Assembly (NCBI GenBank): GCA_031002005.1
Contig: JARYHS010008074.1
Coordinates: 348,774,932-348,838,931, forward strand
Length of the DNA stretch: 64,000 bases
Direction: 5' to 3'
From: Vandiemenella viatica
Lineage: Eukaryota; Arthropoda; Insecta; Orthoptera; Morabidae
The notes under the pieces were generated by a model, which saw only the letters and a list, made by a program, of their open reading frames with translations, was not told the DNA's origin and did not search any database. Positions within the stretch are counted from its first letter, which is position 1. Each line of letters begins with the position of its first letter. Positions 57,822 to 64,000 of the stretch are shown here, piece by piece. A program made the position numbers and the translations under genes.

Positions 57822-59549
57822 AAGTTGTCAGGTTACTCGTGGTTTAGTAAATACAGTAATTAAGTAAGTCCACAAGGTATTTCAGTTTATACTTTGTTTA
57901 TTTTCATTAAACAACATCAACGATATTCTTGACATGCACGGATACAATCCAGAGATACTATTAACGCAGTCGTTGGCAGTTTCAAAGTGAATGTGTACAA
58001 ACTAACTAACTGTCCTTCTGCTGATTTCTTTTTATAGGCTCTATCGAATTTTCCCGAACACTTCAAAAGCTTCCATGAGATATTTCTCAAACATTAACAA
58101 TTACTCAAACAATTAAATATATTAAAAACAATCAGAATTAGTACTTAATCATTTAACATCATTACAAAACGGTCAGAAATGGAAATTAAAGATACTTAAA
58201 CACAAAATTATTTACAGAAATCATTTTAAACTGTAGACATCATAACTTGCATTAATACTTGGAATTACAAACATTTAAGCAATTCTCTTGCACAATTTGG
58301 TTCTTAAACATATTAAATGGCCTTTAAATAATTCCTTTTCATAAAATAAAGTCTACATACACCGATTTACAAGAAATTGCAAAACAAATATACCAGATCA
58401 TATTCAAGCAAACTTTAGCTCACTACAAATCTATAATATAAAAATGAATCGCAAAATGTGTTGGTAAGCGCATAACTCAAATCGCCCGGACCAATTCGGC
58501 TAATTCTTTTTTTTATATTTTCGTTAAGGCACAAGGAAGGTTCTTATGGAGAGAAAAAATGCAAAAACTGGAAGGAAAATAGTAAAAACAACACTTTTCT
58601 TTTCCCTCAATCAAAACAAAACAAAGGCGCGTTAGGATTATCTTTGGTATGACTTCAAGTCATTAGGCTCTATGGATATTAATCTATGCCTGCGTGTGAT
58701 CAGCGAAAATAATATCACTGACGTACGTGTTATCATTATTTCCTCCGTGCGTGGCATTTTCTTGGTTGCTTTTAAATTTTCGTTTTCTCGAAAACCATTT
58801 GTGTGTTTATTTGTTCAGTGTGTTTACATTTATACCCATGCCGCCTACCACGAAAGTTTCGACTATGAAAATAGAATGCATCAGTTTAGAAGGATGCAAC
58901 ATTAAGAATACCTAAAAAGCAAAATCGATTACTGGTATTTCAGTTGAGAAGCGATATGCATTATCGTCTGACGATCGAGCCACACTTATCCTATTATTTT
59001 AAGAATGCAATGTTCTGGTAAGCCTTGTGGTGATGGGTTCCATTCGTTTTAAACTATGTTCGGGTAGAATTCATGGTGATTGAATTGGTTGCGACTAATA
59101 ATACTTTCTAACTTTTAAAATCTTCTATACAAATAAAAATGAATCGCCAAATGTGTTGCTAAGTGCAAAACTCGAGAACGGCTCGACCAATTCGGCAAAT
59201 TATTTTTTCCTTCATATTTTCGTTAATCCACAAGGAAGGTTCTTATGGAGAGAAAAAACGTAAAAAATTGCGAGGAAAATAGTAAAATCAACACCTTTCT
59301 TTTCCCATACAACCAGCCAATCAAAATAAAACAAAACAAAGGCGAGTTAGGATTAGCTCTGGTATCCCTTCAAATTGATTAGACTGTATGGATATTAATC
59401 TATGCCTGCCCAAAATAAAGTTCGAAGGAAAAAAAAGGTTTGTGTGTCATCAATGAAAATAATATTACTGCCAGTCAATCAAAACAAAACAAAGGCGCTT
59501 TATGATTATCTTTGGAATTGCAAAATGATTGATCGGAAGAAATGGTTTC

Positions 59550-59826
59550 AGAACAACTCATTGCCATTGGTAATGACAAAATCCCTGTAAACGTTTTGAG
59601 TGGCTGCATTACATTTCCTGTCAATTTTTTGGTTGAACGACCGAACTATATTACAGAGACAAAAACACGGACGTTAATTAAATAAATTTCGAAACTCAAA
59701 ATGAAATTTCCGGTGAATTAAGGATATACAAATCAGTTGATTGCGCAACTAACCAAGATGATGTCATCAACTATCCACTAGAATTTTTTAACTCACTGGA
59801 TTTGCCAGGATTGCTGCTTCATAATC
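59550..59826 (+). pseudogene. Helitron PIF1-type helicase fragment
   Basis: Frames read EQLIAIGNDKIPVN, SGCITFPVNF, then IYKSVDCATNQDDVINYPLE and FFNSLDLPGLLLHNL. The last block (NYPxEFLNSLxxPGxPxHxL) is diagnostic for the C-terminal half of the Helitron helicase. At least two frameshifts separate the pieces. Confidence 0.8.
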
Positions 59827-59869
59827 TTATATATATATATATATAAATAGACGTGTGTTTTCATATATT

Positions 59870-60548
59870 TCACTTTTCAACCACCACTACCAAACGCAGA
59901 TCACCGGTCTTTGTGTGTGGAAGTAACATGGAGTTTCCTGTCGTGCACAACGTTGGCCGAATGACGATAGCTGTGGGGATGTGGGAGATATGATGATTAA
60001 AGTTGGCCAATGCATGGCGTTTTCATATTTCAATCAAAAATTTGTGTGTTCTTATACTTCTCTTTCCTGCCACAACTACATAGCATAGACCATTGGTGTT
60101 TATGTGTGGTAGTAGAATCGTGTCTCCTGTCATGCACTATGGTTGTTAGATGTCGGTAGCTATGGGGGTGTGGGAGATATGGGGGTTGAAAGTGGTCGAC
60201 CTGTGGCAATTTCATATTTCTGCCAAAGACGCATGTGTCATGGTGCATCACTTTTCAGCTAAAACTATCTATCGCAAATCACTGGCGTTTGTGTGTGGTA
60301 GTAACACAGAGTCGCCTTTCGATCACAACATCAGCCGAATTTCAGTAACTGTGGTAGTGTGGGAGATATGGTGGTTGAAAGTGGCCGGTCAAGGATATTT
60401 TCGTATTTCGACGAAAGACATGTGCCTCTACAAATGTCACTTTTCTGCCAAAACTACATAACATAGAGCATTGGTGTTTGTGTATGGTAGTAGAATCGTA
60501 TCTCCTGTCGTGCACTATGGTTGTTAGATGTCGGTAGCTGTCAATACA
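59870..60548. repeat. Tandem repeat of about 189 bp near the Helitron 3' end
   Basis: gtgggagatatg recurs at 59981, 60170 and 60359 (spacing 189, 189); each unit also has accactaccaaacgcagatca-like starts, gtttgtgtgtggtagtaa and ctgtcgtgcac. About 3.6 imperfect units; alternate units (1/3 versus 2/4) look more alike, implying growth by two-unit steps. A (TA)n tract (59828-59848) precedes it. Confidence 0.75.
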
Positions 60549-60644
60549 AATTCTTTATAAACACGAACGAAGTCGTGGGTACCAGCTAGTACTTTATAAA
60601 ATACAATTCTATTTAAAGTTCAAGTATGAGGGCTGTTACAAAGT

Positions 60645-61510
60645 CCTGAAAAATGATCTGTCATCGCTTTGGCACCATCAGTGCATACACCCACACATTT
60701 CGACCAGTCCGTTTTGTTTTCTTCGACAAAACCATTGACCATACAAAATCCATCCTCTCCTGTGGTGCAAATCAGAAGGGCTTGATAAAATAGGAACTCT
60801 TTAGTCACCTCTTTGGAACTAACGTATTAAATGTATACTTAAAGTTGAGCCAAGTTAGATACATCTGTAGATTCATCGAGTGGTATAGCAAAATAATTTC
60901 TTTGTAAATTCATTGAATTTTCTGGAATTCAGATTGTCTGATATGTCTGTAACGTGATGAGAGAGAGTGTTATACGACATAGGAATAACATCAAGTTCTC
61001 ATGCCATATTTTCTCCGAACATACATTTCACTATCTCTTTTGCAGCTGGCAGTATAAGGTATTGCTTAACAATTGAATAAATAACTCTGAAAGAAGCTTG
61101 AAGCGCGTTGACATTCGTACTAATGGATAGTGACTCTATAGATTTTTGCCTTTGTTTGAGATTGATTAATTTATGTTCAAGGAAGGATACAGACTGATCT
61201 TTGAAATTAGCATTTTTAGTTTCCAGATGGCAATGTAATAAGGATGGTTTTAATGAATGGTTTGACAGTATCTCCACATAAATGATACACTGTGGAAAAT
61301 GAGAATCAGATATCCAGAGCTTGTAAAACCAAACTGAATATAACTCTCATCATATTTCCATCATTTGAGAGAGGATTTCTAGTTATCAAGGGTTTTTGTG
61401 TGTTCTTAACACTAGGAGAGGGTGATTTATCACAAGCAGAAGATTTTTCAGTATTGATTCACATCTCTTCATCAGCCTTTCGATGTCCTAATAGCCACTG
61501 TTTCATCTGA
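60645..61510 (-). pseudogene. hAT transposase, N-terminal half (SCAND3-type)
   Basis: Minus-strand frames read LSNHSLKPSLLHCHLETKNA (BED-finger end: SNxSLKPSxLxxHL), VKQYLILPAAKEIVKCMFGE, then EFLFYQALLICTTGEDGFCM and DWSKCVGVCTDGAKAMTDHF. CTDGAxxM is the second catalytic-Asp block of this hAT branch. The frame runs to the very edge of the solo LTR (..FSGL). Two or more frameshifts lie between 60810 and 60990. Confidence 0.82.
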
Positions 61511-62419
61511 AAGAGAAGTATTTACTGACTCACCATTTGTATTTATGAAATTAAAACACCCAGAATATAGAATAAATCAGAAACCACAAATTCACATAAA
61601 ACTAGAATATTTTAACCTGCTTTTAACAAATCATAACCCTTTATATTCTATTTAAAATATATTTTTAAACAAAAATTACTTTTTGTACAAAGGCTTATAT
61701 AACAGCCTGTATTTATAAACATGAGACGATCGTGGCTGCAGCATTACCATACCTACACAATACACCTCATGCAACAAAGATTTAATGTTTGATCTGTATT
61801 CAGAATTAATAAAACACATAAAACAGTCTTACCATTTGCAAAGATTAATAAATGCCAGCTGGTATGACTGACGTGACTTGACTATCATAATAATGCACGA
61901 TAAACAATGCAACAGACAGAACAGTGCCTCTCATACATATTCTACTCTGGCCACATGTGACCGACGCTGGTCCAATGCTGTGACCAACAGTTTTTCTATT
62001 GTTAATTCTCACTCAACTGAAGTTGGTTCAAAAGACACCGCATCGCCGTCTAACACTCGGCCGACACTCCACCATCACCTACAGCAACTAGTTTGTTGAG
62101 AAGTTGGCTTTACAGTAATATATTTGACACATCCAGTATGTTTGTTTTAAAATATATTTTGGCATTCGAAATATTTGCACAATTGTTTTGTCACTTATCT
62201 TAGTGATTATCTTAGCCAACAAATTACCATGCGTACCCCCTGAAGCAACCTCGCGTACCCCTAGGGGTACATATAACACTAATTGGGAAACACTGCTGTA
62301 GCCCATTTCTTCTGCAGTTGTTTGCTAAAACAATGAATTACTGTTTAATAAAAAACACCAATGTGACTGTTGAAATTTTTGTTTCTCTAAGATACATTTC
62401 ACCTCTCGGCGAAGTATAT

Positions 62420-62700
62420 TTAATGATGTGCAACATTGGAAGCTTTTTTTTAGGTTTACACAACATCAACATTGAGGTTATTAGAGGCGGTAAAGGATGG
62501 GCAAAGAACAGGAAGAAATCCAATCATGCAAATTTGAAGGAATCATCCCAGCATTCATCTGGAGTGATTTGGGGAAACCATTCAAAACTCAAATCTGAAT
62601 GGCTGAACGTGAAGCAAGAGCTTTACCGCTCACCCACCACACTAGGTAACAACATTGGAAGAGGCATGCTGGTTATGAGCAGAGGTAATCAATCAGCTAC
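62420..62700 (-). repeat. tRNA-derived SINE, copy 3, nearly full length
   Basis: Read on the minus strand: a degenerate head (gtggtgggtgagcggtaaagc), body cattcagatttgag, tggtttccccaaatcactcc, atgctgggatgattcctt, and 3' end cctctaataacctcaatgtt. It ties the separate body fragments (5945, 35655) and 3'-end fragments (30607, 51787) into one family. Confidence 0.65.
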
Positions 62701-64000
62701 CACACCTCCTCCTCCTCCTCCCTTCTTCACCACCTCTTCCCAGCATCAGTGGTCAGCTGCCTTTGATCAAATTTGGAGCTCTGATTTTATAACCACATGC
62801 CTTTTCTGATGGCAAGGAATTTATTCTTAATGTCAGGTCATATTAAGCATTAATGGAGGAAGTGAAATGTTGCCATCTGTCTGCAAATGTGTAACTGTCT
62901 TCTGCGTGTGATTCCCCTTGGTGGCTGCACGAAAACTGCCTAAAAACTGCAGTCAAGATCACCGGAGTGCAGGAACCTGGGCTCATGCCCGGTCCCCGAT
63001 TTAGTGTGCTGCCCCTCAGTGCAGGTTAATCAGCTACTAAACCTCATTGTCAGGTATCTTATAAATTTTGTAACTGCGTGACAAAATTTGTTCTCAGAAA
63101 CCACGAGTTAGACTGAATAGAATTGCATATCATTTTTAGAGTCAGTTCCTATGTTAATTCAAGCTAGATAGCAGATTTTTACAGTTGTTTAGATAGTATT
63201 TTCTGTTGCATCAGCCTTGAGCAATCGCCTGGTGTAAAATTTTGAAAATTCATAATAAATCGTAGAAAAAAGTTAGAGACTTTAAGTTCCCACAGTAACC
63301 ATTTTTTTAATATGTAGATTTGATTAAAGCTATTTTCAGATTGATAACTTTAATAACTTGTGAAATATTAATTAGTGAGATTCTGTTTTTAGTTTACAAA
63401 TTTTTATTTCACCTTTTGATAATAGTAAACATGCTTTGCTTAATAGTAAACGAAAGAACAACCCTTTGGGAGTAAAATAAAATTTATTTAAGTTTAATGA
63501 CAATAAAATTGTGAAAGTTATTAACAGGTTTTAGGAATCGCATTAAAATAATTTTTTATGACGAAACTATTAAAGTTACAGAATTTTTTATAAAGATTAA
63601 AGTTGACACTTTTTATAATATCTTGTAACTCTCAAAATTTCAGAGTGATAGGATTACTTAAGTTTTCAAGGTCAAAATATTTGATACTAGCTCTCAAGAG
63701 CGAGATTTGATATCGGATCAGATTTCCAGCATATTCTCGTGTGAAGCGGAAATTTTGTAGATTCCCACGGCCAGTGAGCTTAAATATCCTCCCAGAATTT
63801 TCCTTGTTCTCACTCACTCGTGCAGTCGCAGTTGGGCAATCTTCCAGAAACAGTGAACACGACACCATGTAGCTCAGTCGGCCAGAAAGTTTCATATTGT
63901 GCACTATTGTGCAACAGTTTTATGTTGGCACAATGCAGGTTCACGTATTCAGTTTTATTGCAAGGTAGCAGTGAAGTAGTATTTTTGCGCCATGGGGTGT
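62701..64000. other. AT-rich DNA to the window edge
   Basis: No supported gene. (CCT)n near 62706-62720. On the + strand tagctcagtcgg (about 63869) followed some 60 bases later by gcaggttcacg could be the A and B boxes of another decayed tRNA-derived SINE, but no cloverleaf forms. Confidence 0.35.

Larger units (their letters stand above)
58430..60589 (+). mobile_element. Helitron with helicase remnant
   Basis: Starts TCTATAATATAAAAATG and ends CCAGCTAG. Eleven bases before the terminal CTAG sits a hairpin (cacga 60562-60566 / tcgtg 60573-60577, 6-base loop). It lies exactly between A (58429) and T (60590) of the LTR with no duplication. These are the defining Helitron features. The head sequence recurs at 59124, so a second, nested or tandem Helitron start is present. 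A helicase piece lies at 59550-59826. No complete Rep/helicase gene: non-autonomous. Confidence 0.88.
57826..60640 (-). repeat. Diverged solo LTR, interrupted by a Helitron
   Basis: 57826-58429 plus 60590-60640 align along the full 26177-26872 LTR (blocks such as taagtccac, aacattaacaattactcaaacaat, ggttcttaaacatattaaatgg, gggctgttaca). A 4-bp duplication AAGT flanks it (57822-57825, 60641-60644). No internal retrotransposon sequence is present, so LTR-LTR recombination removed it. It is clearly older than the 19993 element. Confidence 0.85.
57190..62295 (-). mobile_element. hAT transposon (SCAND3/ZBED-type) split by a solo LTR
   Basis: Its 5' terminus on the minus strand starts CAGTGTTTCCCAATTAG at 62295 and is followed by acccctaggggtac, a typical hAT end. 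Transposase pieces lie at 60645-61510 and 57190-57821. They are continuous once the solo LTR (57826-60640) and one copy of its AAGT duplication are removed. No matching left terminus was found; the 3' end has been lost or is masked by the LINE fragment upstream. Confidence 0.8.

Noticed and set aside
59870..60548. Tandem units considered as a protein-coding repeat
   Set aside because: The longest frame covers only about 1.6 units and unit length varies; the array belongs to the Helitron tail.
62310..62340. Search for the second terminus of the SCAND3-type hAT beyond the right end
   Set aside because: Only the 62295 terminus is present; no copy of ctgtagcc next to a CAGTG end was found to the left, so the 3' end is reported as lost.
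63632..63904. 90-codon minus-strand frame with a GTGAGT-like donor, considered as an upstream PLA2 exon
   Set aside because: It has no CCxxHDxCYxxC or calcium-loop motif, and its 5' part overlaps a tRNA-like sequence on the other strand.

Overview
The window is eukaryotic, AT-rich and almost certainly insect DNA. It holds one complete multi-exon hexamerin gene (+ strand, ATG at 6638, stop at 17797, ten exons, 679 codons). The hexamerin fold, the dense and nested transposons, and the tRNA-derived SINEs suggest a cockroach/termite-like (Blattodea or other polyneopteran) genome; that placement is inference. A second host gene is represented by one exon only: 51192-51307 (- strand) reads as the last coding exon of a group XII secretory phospholipase A2. 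Everything else I can identify is mobile-element or repeat DNA.

Layout. 1-6580: AT-rich intergenic DNA with a LINE tail, an inverted pair of tRNA-headed SINE-like repeats (3424-3908) and another SINE (5945-6060). 6581-17835: hexamerin with TATA box, signal peptide, ten exons and poly(A) signal. 17836-19992: LINE tail and minor repeats. 19993-26872: a young LTR retrotransposon (- orientation, TSD TCAG, nearly identical LTRs) that keeps gag and an acidic second ORF but no recognisable pol; a P-element-like transposon with a THAP exon (20131-21861, 8-bp TSD) sits inside its 3' LTR. 27061-29447: a hAT-like element and a tandem pair of G-rich Harbinger-like MITEs. 31290-33350: a satellite array of about 168-bp monomers with higher-order structure. 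34293-37920: a decayed Gypsy element. 38586-44701: two hAT elements, each with an 8-bp TSD. 48879-50111: a BED-finger hAT.

51192 to the right end: if the PLA2 exon call is right, this whole stretch lies upstream of that exon on the minus strand, as intron or 5' flank. It contains a LINE inserted in a mariner (52385-56590), and a three-level nest: a SCAND3/ZBED-type hAT split by a solo LTR of the same family as the 19993 element, which is itself split by a Helitron (58430-60589). Several reading frames or repeat alignments resume exactly across the inserted element, which fixes insertion order and boundaries.

The two host genes show no sequence-visible functional link. Hexamerin is a secreted haemolymph storage protein; group XII PLA2 is a secreted protein. 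I found no CRISPR array, no bacterial-type operon and no convincing new enzymatic system. The most unusual objects are the P-like element, the gag-plus-acidic-ORF LTR element, the higher-order satellite and the nested transposons.
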